From Thermomonas aquatica (GTDB lineage Bacteria > Pseudomonadota > Gammaproteobacteria > Xanthomonadales > Xanthomonadaceae), in NCBI RefSeq assembly GCF_006337105.1, contig NZ_CP040871.1, positions 186,001-250,000 on the forward strand: 64,000 nt of DNA. The letters are read 5' to 3'. The translations under genes were made by a program, and so were the position numbers. Position 1 is the first letter of the stretch. Every line of letters starts with the position of its first letter. Under the pieces are notes generated by a model. That model searched no databases, had not been told where the DNA came from, and saw nothing but the letters and a program-made list of their open reading frames with translations. Positions 37,627-45,137 of the stretch are shown here, piece by piece.

Positions 37627-39855
37627 TCAGCCCGCGTCGCTGGCGGGATCGACCGGCTCGCCGAGCTTGAAACGGAAGGTGGCCCCCTGCCCCGGCGAAC
37701 CGGATGCGGCGATCTGCCCGCCGTGGCGTTCGATGATGCGCTTGACCGACGCCAGGCCGATGCCGTGGCCGGGGAATTCGTCCTGGCTGTGCAGGCGCTG
37801 GAACGGACGGAACAGCTTGTCCGCGTAACCGGCATCGAAGCCTGCGCCGTTGTCGCGCACGAAGAATTCCGCCGAGCCCTGCGCATCCATTTCCATGCCG
37901 ACTTCGAGCCGCGCTGCCGGCGTGTTGCCGGTGAACTTCCAGGCATTGCCCATCAGGTTGTCGAGCAGGGTCAGCAGCAGCGCGCGGTCGCCGCGCGCGC
38001 GCATGCCGGGCTGCACGCGCAGCTCGACCTTGCGCTCCGGGTTGGCATCCGCCAGCCCGGCACCGACTTCCTCGGCCAGGGCGCTGAAGTCGACGTCCTC
38101 CAGGTTGAGCCCGCTGCGGCCGATCCGCGAGAGCTTCAGCAGCGCGTCGATCAGCTCGCCCATCCGGCCGGTGGCCTTGCGCACGCGTTCGAGGTAGTCG
38201 CGCCCGGTCTGGTCCAGCGCACCGGCATGGCGTTCGCCGAGGATGCGGCTGAAGCCCTCGATCGCCCGCAGCGGCGCGCGCAGGTCGTGCGAGACGCTGT
38301 AGGCGAAGGATTCCAGCTCGCGGTTGGCCTCGCTGAGCTCGCGCGTGCGCGCCGCGACCCGCGCTTCCAGGGTCCGGTTCAGCGCCTGCACCGCGCTTTC
38401 CGCGCGCACCCGTTCGCTGACGTCGTCGACCTGCACGAGGCGCACGACGTCGTTGCCGGGGTCGTTCGGCACCGGCGCGAAGGTGAGTTGCACGTGGCGC
38501 ACGTCGCCGTCGCGGCGGCGCAGGGTGCGGGTGGTGCGCACCACCCCGCCCTGCTCGTCGAGCACCGGGTTCATCTGCGCCGTGCGCAGCGGTTCGCTGT
38601 CGACCGTGTCCAGCAAGTCCGCCAACGGTTGCCCGACTAGGTCCTGCGCTTCGCGGCCGACGATCGTGGTGAACGAGGGATTGACCTCGACGATGTTGCC
38701 GCGCGCATCGAGCAGGGCCTTGCCGATCCCCGAATAGCGCATCGAATTGCGGAACCGCTGCTCGCTGCGGCGATAGGAGGCGGTCATGTCCCGCGCGATG
38801 CGCTGCGCGCGCGCTTCGGTCGAGGCCAGCATCCAGGCCAGCGCGAACAGCAGCAACGAGGCGCCGATCCCGGCGACCAGCAGTTTGTTGATGGTCGCGA
38901 GTTGCGGCGCCGCGGTCCTTTCCGGGCCGGAGAAGAAATCGAAGCGCCAGCGGCGCCCGTAGAACGACAGCTGCAGGCTGTGGGTGAAGGTGTTGACCTC
39001 GCCGATCGCGGGATCCGCATACAGCACGACCTGCGCCGGATCGGTCACGTCCACCACCCGCATGCGTTCGTTGCCCTTGGCGGGTTCGACGGCGGCCTGC
39101 AGCATGGTGTCGACGTGGAACGGCGCGTACACCCAGCCCTTCATCGCCTGCCTGCGCTGGATCGCGTTGCCCGGAGGCAGGCTGGTGTCGTAGACCGGGG
39201 TATACAGCAGCAGGCCGGGGATCTCGCGCCCGCCATCCTGGACCAGATGCACCATGCCGGTCATCCGGGTCTGGCCGTTGTCCATGGCGGCGCGCATCGC
39301 GGCCTGGCGCACCGGCTCGGAATACATGTCGTAGCCCACCGCGCGCAGGTTTTCCGCGGTGTGCGGCTCCAGGTAGACGATCGGGCCGTACTGCGGGCGC
39401 AGGCCGTGCGGATGCACGTTGAAGCGGCCGTTGCCGGTGTCGCGTATCAGCAACTGCAGCCTGGCCAGCTTGGACGGGTCGGCATAGGCCGCGAAGCCGA
39501 GCCCGGCCAACGAGGGAAAGCGGCCTTGCAAGGCCAGGCCGTCGGTGTAACTGCGCCAGTGCTCCGGCGACGGCCATTTCAACGCGGCGAACAACGACGC
39601 CCCGCCGCGCAGGGTGATGTCGAAGCTGGTCAGGCGCAATTGCACCAGCGACGCAAGCTTGCCGACCGTGCTGTGGAATTGCGACTCGGCGAGCTCCAAC
39701 TCGCGTTCGCGCGCGTTGTTCCAGGCACTGAACACCAGGCCCAGCGACACCAGCAGCACCAGGATCGCGAACGGATAGCCCAGCCGCCAGCGCAAGCCGG
39801 CCGCCGGCGTGCGATCGTCCGGGGAATGCGGAGCGTCCGTGCCTTGCGCCATCAT
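37627..39855 (-). CDS. CHASE-PAS sensor histidine kinase
   Basis: A protein of about 742 aa (ATG 39855 or the adjacent 39852). The first transmembrane segment (YPFAILVLLVSLGLVFSAW) precedes an extracellular CHASE domain (TLRGGASLFAALKWPSPEHWRSYTDGLALQGRFPSLAGLGFA), then a second membrane helix (LLVAGIGASLLLFALAWML), a PAS domain with PAC (GIGKALLDARGNIVEVNPSFTTIVGR), HisKA with H in SYSVSHDLRAPLRAIEGFSRIL and HATPase_c with NLMGNAWKF and GIGLASVKRIIERHGG. There is no adjacent response regulator, so the pathway is unknown. Its 5' end abuts the ssrA promoter region. Confidence 0.88.
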   Translation of the reverse strand: MMAQGTDAPHSPDDRTPAAGLRWRLGYPFAILVLLVSLGLVFSAWNNARERELELAESQFHSTVGKLASLVQLRLTSFDITLRGGASLFAALKWPSPEHWRSYTDGLALQGRFPSLAGLGFAAYADPSKLARLQLLIRDTGNGRFNVHPHGLRPQYGPIVYLEPHTAENLRAVGYDMYSEPVRQAAMRAAMDNGQTRMTGMVHLVQDGGREIPGLLLYTPVYDTSLPPGNAIQRRQAMKGWVYAPFHVDTMLQAAVEPAKGNERMRVVDVTDPAQVVLYADPAIGEVNTFTHSLQLSFYGRRWRFDFFSGPERTAAPQLATINKLLVAGIGASLLLFALAWMLASTEARAQRIARDMTASYRRSEQRFRNSMRYSGIGKALLDARGNIVEVNPSFTTIVGREAQDLVGQPLADLLDTVDSEPLRTAQMNPVLDEQGGVVRTTRTLRRRDGDVRHVQLTFAPVPNDPGNDVVRLVQVDDVSERVRAESAVQALNRTLEARVAARTRELSEANRELESFAYSVSHDLRAPLRAIEGFSRILGERHAGALDQTGRDYLERVRKATGRMGELIDALLKLSRIGRSGLNLEDVDFSALAEEVGAGLADANPERKVELRVQPGMRARGDRALLLTLLDNLMGNAWKFTGNTPAARLEVGMEMDAQGSAEFFVRDNGAGFDAGYADKLFRPFQRLHSQDEFPGHGIGLASVKRIIERHGGQIAASGSPGQGATFRFKLGEPVDPASDAG

Positions 39856-39895
39856 CGAAGGATAACCGCTGCCCGGCCTGCGCTCCGCATCGCCC

Positions 39896-39923
39896 TTGTG
39901 AACGGCGCATCCGGCCCTATACT
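39896..39923 (+). promoter_or_regulatory. ssrA promoter
   Basis: TTGTGA (39896-39901), 16-nt spacer, TATACT (39918-39923). The predicted start lies about 20 nt before the mature tmRNA 5' end, consistent with RNase P processing of a short leader. Confidence 0.65.
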
Positions 39924-39950
39924 GGATCGGTCGGTGATATCGACATTCCC

Positions 39951-40305
39951 GGGGGTGCACTGGCTTCGACGGGGGTCGCGAAATCGCACGGCGCATGCCG
40001 AGGGGGTGGCTTTCCTCGTTAATCCAGCTGCAAAAACCCAGACGCCAACGACGACGTCTACGCTCTCGCCGCTTAAGGCGTAAGCCCCGAACCCACTTGT
40101 GCCCTTGCTCGTGGATGTAGGGTCATTATCAAGGGAATAGGCACCGGCGGCGACCCGCCAACCGGCGCCGAAACACAGCGGGTATGGATGACGGCGTGCT
40201 TCGCACGTTGTGTTGCCGGCATCCGAGACCAAACAACGGGCTAAGCATGTAGTGCCGGGCATGGAGTGCCTTCGGACGGGGGTTCGATTCCCCCCATCTC
40301 CACCA
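39951..40305 (+). ncRNA. ssrA: Transfer-messenger RNA (tmRNA)
   Basis: A 355-nt tmRNA that rescues stalled ribosomes with SmpB. The 5' end GGGGGTGCACTGGCTTCGAC and 3' end with T-arm TTCGATT and CCA (40303-40305) pair to form the acceptor stem. The tag frame at 40044-40076 encodes ANDDVYALAA followed by TAA, close to the E. coli tag ANDENYALAA. Pseudoknot-rich sequence follows. The last 39 nt are element-derived (attL), so the 3' end of the functional gene is supplied by the integrated element; the T-stem is still perfectly paired, but the acceptor has one G-U pair where the displaced original had G-C. Confidence 0.97.
40267..40305 (+). repeat. attL, 3' end of ssrA
   Basis: A 39-nt direct repeat of 61724-61762 with three differences (positions 13, 27 and 31). 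Two of the three are a compensatory swap of one T-stem pair (G-C here, C-G at attR). It restores the T-arm, acceptor stem and CCA of tmRNA. Confidence 0.9.
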
Positions 40306-40330
40306 TACAATGCAGTAGAAACAAAGACTT

Positions 40331-40356
40331 AGGGTGCCTCTCGGGGCGCCCTTTTT
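40331..40356 (+). terminator. Terminator of ssrA provided by the element
   Basis: AGGGTGCC, loop TCTCGG, GGCGCCCT followed by TTTT: an 8-bp stem with one G-T pair and a T tract, 26 bp past the CCA end of tmRNA. Confidence 0.85.
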
Positions 40357-40360
40357 CTTT

Positions 40361-40382
40361 GTACGGACGCGGGTACGGAAAG
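40361..40382 (+). repeat. Left pair of GTACGGA repeats (probable integrase arm sites)
   Basis: GTACGGA at 40361 and GTACGGAAAG at 40373, 12 bp apart, same orientation. A matching pair lies at 61610 and 61621 close to attR. The rest of 40383-40652 holds only a possible 32-codon ORF and no other recognisable feature. Confidence 0.6.
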
Positions 40383-40513
40383 CTGATCCCGGAATGGATG
40401 CCCGCCTGGCCTTGGGGTAGGCATTCCCCTACTCGAGGATCTGGGCTTTGCCGATGCCCCTAATCCCTCTGGTAGCCGATCCTTCCCGCAACCAATCCAT
40501 GTGAGCCCCTGCT

Positions 40514-40612
40514 ATGTCTCCCGAAGCCCTGCTGGCCGCCCTGCGTGTCGCAACCGCAAGTGGCGATCTCAAAGCTGCTTGGATGCTTCGCTTACTTTGC
40601 CGGAGCAACTAG
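40514..40612 (+). CDS. Possible 32-aa ORF at the left end of the element
   Basis: MSPEALLAALRVATASGDLK followed by AAWMLRLLCRSN and TAG: an amphipathic helical peptide. The reading frame looks protein-like, but there is no clear ribosome-binding site and no match I recognise. It may be a small element protein or chance. Confidence 0.25.
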   Translation: MSPEALLAALRVATASGDLKAAWMLRLLCRSN

Positions 40613-40652
40613 CCCGTATACCTTCCCAAGGCCCAGCGTGCCCTTTTCGCCA

Positions 40653-40868
40653 CTACTCAGGCTGCAGCAGCCCCATCAAGTCCGCTTTCTGCATTAGCTC
40701 GCGATAGTGGTCGTCAAGGGCGCGTTGGTCGCTTTCAGTTTCGATATGGGGAAGGATCGAGGCCATCTCATCATCGACCACGCGCCAGATGTCCTTCAGT
40801 TCCGGATGCGCCCCCGCCAGGTTAGGTAGTCGATTGACCAACGCAGCCATACGCTCAGCGATTGTCAT
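40653..40868 (-). CDS. Hypothetical 71-aa protein, last gene of the defence-like operon
   Basis: MTIAERMAALVNRLPNLAGA, then HPELKDIWRVVDDEMASILPHIETESDQRALDDHYRELMQKADLMGLLQPE. It is acidic and all-helical by appearance, with no known motif that I recognise. Its ATG overlaps the stop of the SRAP gene by 4 bp, so it is translated with the operon. It could be a small accessory or regulatory subunit; that is inferred from position only. Confidence 0.7.
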   Translation of the reverse strand: MTIAERMAALVNRLPNLAGAHPELKDIWRVVDDEMASILPHIETESDQRALDDHYRELMQKADLMGLLQPE

Positions 40869-41839
40869 GCCGCCTCCTTGACCAACTCGTAGAACGGATG
40901 CCGTCGGTCGTCGAAGATCGCGAATAACTCTTCGTCTGACCTACCTTTAGGCGTCAGCCATGCATCGACGTGCTCAGGCTTGATATTGATGATTGTGCGG
41001 TCGTGACCTGCCGCGGCTACTTCTGGTTCTGGCTCGTCGGTGATGGCCGCGAACGACCACAGATCCGGTTCCTGGCCCTTCGGGTCGACCCAATGTGAGT
41101 ACAGGCAGGCGATGTACATCGTCTCGCCGGTGCGGGGACGGAACTGGATCTTCTTGCTTCCGCCCCGGCCGTCATCCACGTTCTCGTAGAAACTTTCAGC
41201 CAGCATTAGGGCGTGAGTGTGCCCGAACTGGTTGCGCCACCAACGGGTGAGGTTGTCACGTCGAGCGTTGTAGGTGCCTGAGATGCTGCCGTCCTTCACA
41301 TAGTCACTGGGTGCCGGCAAGCCAGCCAAGCGACAGTGATAGCGCATCGGGCGGATGACCTTCCGACCATCCTCGAGGATTAGCACCGGCGCATACCAGT
41401 CGGGAAAGATGCAGTCATCCCGTGCGGGTTCGTGCCGGGTGCGCTTGGCATCCTCGATCCAGCGCTGCATCTGTTTGATCTTGTTGCCGGCGATCCGTTG
41501 CTCGTTGAGCGCGGTCTTGGTTTCCTTGACCGCGAGCTTGGCTTCGGCCGCGGCGAGCCGGGCTTCCTGTTTGGCCAGCCCCTCCTCACTCTCGGCGAGC
41601 TTGCGCCCGTTCCATTCGCCGATCAGATCCTGAATCTTGCGCTCCAACTCGGTCTTGGGCCGCAGGAAGTTCAGATCCATGCCCTTGGGGATCTTCGTCC
41701 CATCGGACAGCTTTTTTCGGATGCGGTATTTCTCATCGCGCCCCAAGTACAGCTCCCAGAACGCCTTGATGTCGATGTCTGCGCCGAACTCGCGCACGTA
41801 GCCGTCGTACAGGGACCAGCATTCCGCGGAGTAGCACAT
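40865..41839 (-). CDS. SRAP-family protein (YedK/HMCES-like abasic-site sensor) with coiled-coil insertion
   Basis: A 324-aa SRAP protein. The catalytic set is visible: C2 directly after the initiator Met (MCYSAECWSL), N191 in GTYNARRDNL, E219 in AESFYEN and H279 in AAGHDRTIINIKPEHVDAWL. In YedK and HMCES the exposed Cys2 forms a thiazolidine crosslink with abasic DNA. E. coli YedK is about 222 aa; the extra length is mainly a charged coiled coil at residues 65-135 (ELERKIQDLIGEWNGRKLAE, then long KLAVKETKTALNEQRI heptads). It lies 3 nt after the GIY-YIG gene and 4-bp overlaps the 71-aa gene. Role in the operon is inferred: protection or sensing of damaged ssDNA produced by the nuclease/helicase. 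Confidence 0.88.
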   Translation of the reverse strand: MCYSAECWSLYDGYVREFGADIDIKAFWELYLGRDEKYRIRKKLSDGTKIPKGMDLNFLRPKTELERKIQDLIGEWNGRKLAESEEGLAKQEARLAAAEAKLAVKETKTALNEQRIAGNKIKQMQRWIEDAKRTRHEPARDDCIFPDWYAPVLILEDGRKVIRPMRYHCRLAGLPAPSDYVKDGSISGTYNARRDNLTRWWRNQFGHTHALMLAESFYENVDDGRGGSKKIQFRPRTGETMYIACLYSHWVDPKGQEPDLWSFAAITDEPEPEVAAAGHDRTIINIKPEHVDAWLTPKGRSDEELFAIFDDRRHPFYELVKEAA

Positions 41840-41842
41840 GGG

Positions 41843-43042
41843 TTATCCCTTGGCCGGTACCAGCCGCGCCGATTTCGGATCGTAAACATACTTCGTGATG
41901 GAGCCGTCGCGGATACGGTTCACAGCATCGTCAATGGCTTCCAGCGGGACAAAGAACCACTCGCGCGGCTTCACCGGCTTGCCGAACCGATCTTCAATGG
42001 TCAGGTCGAGCTGCGCGGGCCCGAAGATCTTGTGGAACAGGTTTTCCAGCTTCGTGCGATTGATATGCGCAAGCTTGTAGGTGGCCACGATAGTCACGCC
42101 TGCAAGCAGATAGGTCGCATCGTCCTTCGCTCCGGCAATGCGGGTTTCCACCTTCATGCCCGTCACACCGATCTTGTGGATCAACTCGCGATGCTCCACC
42201 ACATAAGGGTGATCTGACTGGCTTTGCAGGACATAGATGGTGCCGCTTTCGATGTCGTCGGGCTCCATGGTGTCGCCGAACAGCGGGCCTGCATCCACCT
42301 TGATGATCCGGCGCCCTACGGGCGTGTCGCCATCCGGATAAAGCGAGCGGGACAAGGAACGCAGTAGCAGATCGCTTTCGGTCTGGTTGTCGAAGATCAC
42401 GCGCAAGCGCGGGTTGTCGCGCCCGTCCTTCGTCTTACCGCCATCCATGATTTTGGCAACGTAAGCGATCTGGCCACCGATGATGAAGAAGTCGCCCAAT
42501 TCAATACTGGCGTCCTTGGCAAACGGTTTGGTGATCCACTTGCCAGTCTTCAAGCCGATTTCCACTTCCTCGAACTTCGGCCGGAAAAGCTCGAAGTCCT
42601 GGCATCGAGTTCGGTTGGCGATTTCCTCTGCGGCCTTGCGGTCGGCATAGGACGCCACATGGCGTAGCCGGGAGATGTCATTCTCGTCGGCTGGTGCTTC
42701 CGCCCCCAACTCGGCCAACAGCGCCTCGTCGTCCAGCGCGTCTAGGTTGACTGGAATGGCGGCGCCCGCGCCTTGGAGCAATCCTGCTGTGTCCAAGTTG
42801 GCCAACAGGTCGCGTGCATCCGGGATGCCGCGCAGGCGATCCAAGCGAACGGCATAAATGCGCTCGAAGATGTCGCGGTCTTCGCCGTGCTGAGGGGCCC
42901 TTCCATTGGCTTCCACGAAGTGCAGGATGTCCTCGAAACCGGCGATCAGCCGCTCTTGCTGCGCCGTATGGGTACTTGCCTTACTAGGCGCGGCCTCAAC
43001 GCCCAATGCATCCAGCAGGTCATCGTCATCCAGGTCAGCCAT
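41843..43042 (-). CDS. GIY-YIG nuclease family protein (T5orf172-like)
   Basis: A 399-aa protein with a C-terminal GIY-YIG-type domain: GTIYVLQSQSDHPYVVEHRE (residues 267-286, GIY strand), LIHKIGVTGMKVETRIAGAK (YIG-like KIG at 290-292 and Arg 301), then LENLFHKIFG (Glu 333) and KPREWFFVPLEAIDDAVNRI. This is the T5orf172/Mug113 form. The N-terminal half is unknown and contains two acidic-leucine repeats, DDDDLLDALGVEA (5-17) and DALDDEALLAELGAEA (101-116), which could be interaction motifs. ATG 43042 overlaps the helicase stop by 8 bp. It probably supplies the DNA cleavage missing from the methyltransferase; that is inference from context. Confidence 0.82.
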   Translation of the reverse strand: MADLDDDDLLDALGVEAAPSKASTHTAQQERLIAGFEDILHFVEANGRAPQHGEDRDIFERIYAVRLDRLRGIPDARDLLANLDTAGLLQGAGAAIPVNLDALDDEALLAELGAEAPADENDISRLRHVASYADRKAAEEIANRTRCQDFELFRPKFEEVEIGLKTGKWITKPFAKDASIELGDFFIIGGQIAYVAKIMDGGKTKDGRDNPRLRVIFDNQTESDLLLRSLSRSLYPDGDTPVGRRIIKVDAGPLFGDTMEPDDIESGTIYVLQSQSDHPYVVEHRELIHKIGVTGMKVETRIAGAKDDATYLLAGVTIVATYKLAHINRTKLENLFHKIFGPAQLDLTIEDRFGKPVKPREWFFVPLEAIDDAVNRIRDGSITKYVYDPKSARLVPAKG

Positions 43043-45137
43043 TGGCGGCCTCTTTGGCTTTCTCGTCGGCCCGATACTTGGCCAGGGCGGCAACGCCTTC
43101 GGCCATGCGCTTCTCCCAGGCATCAGGCGAATTGATGTCGGGCAAGCGCCCCTTCTCAGTCTTGAACTCCAACGCACGCTTAGCCAATTCGCGCGCCTCT
43201 TCCTTCGGGATGTTCACGCGCTTGGCCGAAATGCTGGCCTGCACCTGACGCAACACCTTCTCGTCCATGGCCTTGGCCAACACGGAATACGCTGCCTCAA
43301 ACGGATTGATACGGTCAATCAGGTCAATGTCCAGGTCACGGACATTGATGAAACGGCGTACGCCATCGATCAGGGCGGTATTACCCTGCTGTTCGGATGC
43401 CGTTCCATCCGCTTCGGCCTTTGCCAGCACTTGCTTGGCCTGTTGAGTGAGGTTGAGCGCAGCGATGGCATGTTGGCGGATAGCCTCCTGATCGGACTCG
43501 CTCAACTCGGGGTAGCGATCGCGCACGATCTTGCCCATCTGAACCTGTGTCAGTTCCTCGGGCAGGGTGTTGTCATTGAACAAGCCGTTCTCGATGGCCG
43601 TCTTGTCCTGGACGAAAGCGGTGATGACCTCGTTCAAGTCCTCCTTGCAGATCCGCTTGGCCTCGTGGGTCTCGGGCATGGTCAGTCCGCCAATCTCCAC
43701 GTGGACTTGGCCGGTTGCTGCGTTCACACCAACGTTGCTTCCGCCCTCGACATAACCGCCTTCGTACTCGAAGCCTTCGAGCTTGCCTTGGTTCTTGGGC
43801 GTGAACTCGAAACGTGGCGCCAACACCTGCTCCATCAGCAGGCTTGCGGCAATGGCTTTCAACGTGTCGTTGACAGCCGCCACGACTTCCGCCTCGCCTG
43901 CGGCAGGCTCGGCAATCAGGTTGGTGAAACGCGAACGCTCCTTGCCGGGTGCATCACGGGTGGCGCGGCCAATGATCTGAACGATCTCGGTCAGACTGCT
44001 GCGGTAGCCGATGGTCAGCGCGTGTTCGCACCAGATCCAGTCGAACCCTTCCTTGGCCATCCCCAGCGCGATGATGATGTCCACGTGATCGCGGTTGTTC
44101 TTCTGCGTCGGGTCTTTCAGCGAGTTCAGCACCTTCGCGCGCTTCGTCGCGTCGCTGTCGTCCACCAGATCGGCCACCTTCAACATGGAGCCATCCGCCC
44201 GCTCCACCAGGTGGAAGCCCGTGACGGGATCGGCGCCCTTCCACGTACCAAGCGACTCCAGGATTTCCTCGACTTCCCGGTATTTGTCTTGCAGGCTCTC
44301 GCGCGAGTTGACGTTCGGGATGTGGACGATGGTCTTCAACGCCGGATCCAGCACCTTGGTGATCGCGTCCAGATATCGGCCCGTATAGAAGAAGTAGCCG
44401 ATTTCTAGCGATTTCAGGTAGGTATAACCGTTCAACTGCTCGTAGTAGGTGTACGTCACCGTCTCGAAGCGGTTTTCATCTTGCGGCGCCAGCACCGCCA
44501 CCGTATCGCCGCGGAAGTAGGAGCCGGTCATGGCCACCAAGTGGGCCGAACCGGCGCCAATCAGTTGCGTGAGCTGGCTACCCAACACGTTGTCCGGGTT
44601 GCTGCTGACATGGTGGAACTCGTCCACGGCAATCAACCGGTCATTGAAGGCCTCGATGCCGTACTCCTCCACAGCGAACCGAAAGGTGGCGTGCGTACAG
44701 ACCAACACCCTGTCCTCGCTCCCCAGGAACTGTCCAACGGCCCGCACTTTGCTCTTATCGACCTTCACCTCGTCGTCGCCCGGCGCATTGCATAGGTTCC
44801 ACTGCGGCTGAACCTTCCAGTCCGCCCAGAACCCGTACTTGGACAGTTCCTCGTCGGCGAAACTGCCGCCGATGGACTTCTCGGGCACCACGATGATGGC
44901 CTGTTTCAAGCCCTGGTTCTGCAACTTGTCCAGCGCAATGAACATCAGTGCGCGCGACTTGCCCGATGCCGGCGGCGACTTGATCAACAGGTACTGCTCG
45001 CCACGTTTGGCGTAGGCGCGCTCCTGCATGGGGCGCATGCCCAGGGCATTGATCTTGCTCGACGCACCCGTGCGCGCCGTCGCAATTGAGACCGACGGGA
45101 TTTTCCTGGTGTCGGTTGGGTTGCCATCCGAAGTCAT
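43035..45137 (-). CDS. SF2 DEAD/DEAH-box helicase of a restriction-like system
   Basis: A 700-aa superfamily 2 helicase related to type I/III restriction translocases. Walker A is SPPASGKSRA (54-63), motif II VDEFHH (171-176), motif III AMTGSY (202-207), motif V GMAKEGFDW (359-367) and motif VI QIIGRATRDAPGK (387-399). The last 250 residues are helical and unassigned. No nuclease motif is visible. ATG overlaps the methyltransferase stop by 4 bp, and its own stop overlaps the GIY-YIG start, so the three are a coupled operon. It would drive DNA translocation or unwinding for restriction. Confidence 0.9.
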   Translation of the reverse strand: MTSDGNPTDTRKIPSVSIATARTGASSKINALGMRPMQERAYAKRGEQYLLIKSPPASGKSRALMFIALDKLQNQGLKQAIIVVPEKSIGGSFADEELSKYGFWADWKVQPQWNLCNAPGDDEVKVDKSKVRAVGQFLGSEDRVLVCTHATFRFAVEEYGIEAFNDRLIAVDEFHHVSSNPDNVLGSQLTQLIGAGSAHLVAMTGSYFRGDTVAVLAPQDENRFETVTYTYYEQLNGYTYLKSLEIGYFFYTGRYLDAITKVLDPALKTIVHIPNVNSRESLQDKYREVEEILESLGTWKGADPVTGFHLVERADGSMLKVADLVDDSDATKRAKVLNSLKDPTQKNNRDHVDIIIALGMAKEGFDWIWCEHALTIGYRSSLTEIVQIIGRATRDAPGKERSRFTNLIAEPAAGEAEVVAAVNDTLKAIAASLLMEQVLAPRFEFTPKNQGKLEGFEYEGGYVEGGSNVGVNAATGQVHVEIGGLTMPETHEAKRICKEDLNEVITAFVQDKTAIENGLFNDNTLPEELTQVQMGKIVRDRYPELSESDQEAIRQHAIAALNLTQQAKQVLAKAEADGTASEQQGNTALIDGVRRFINVRDLDIDLIDRINPFEAAYSVLAKAMDEKVLRQVQASISAKRVNIPKEEARELAKRALEFKTEKGRLPDINSPDAWEKRMAEGVAALAKYRADEKAKEAANG

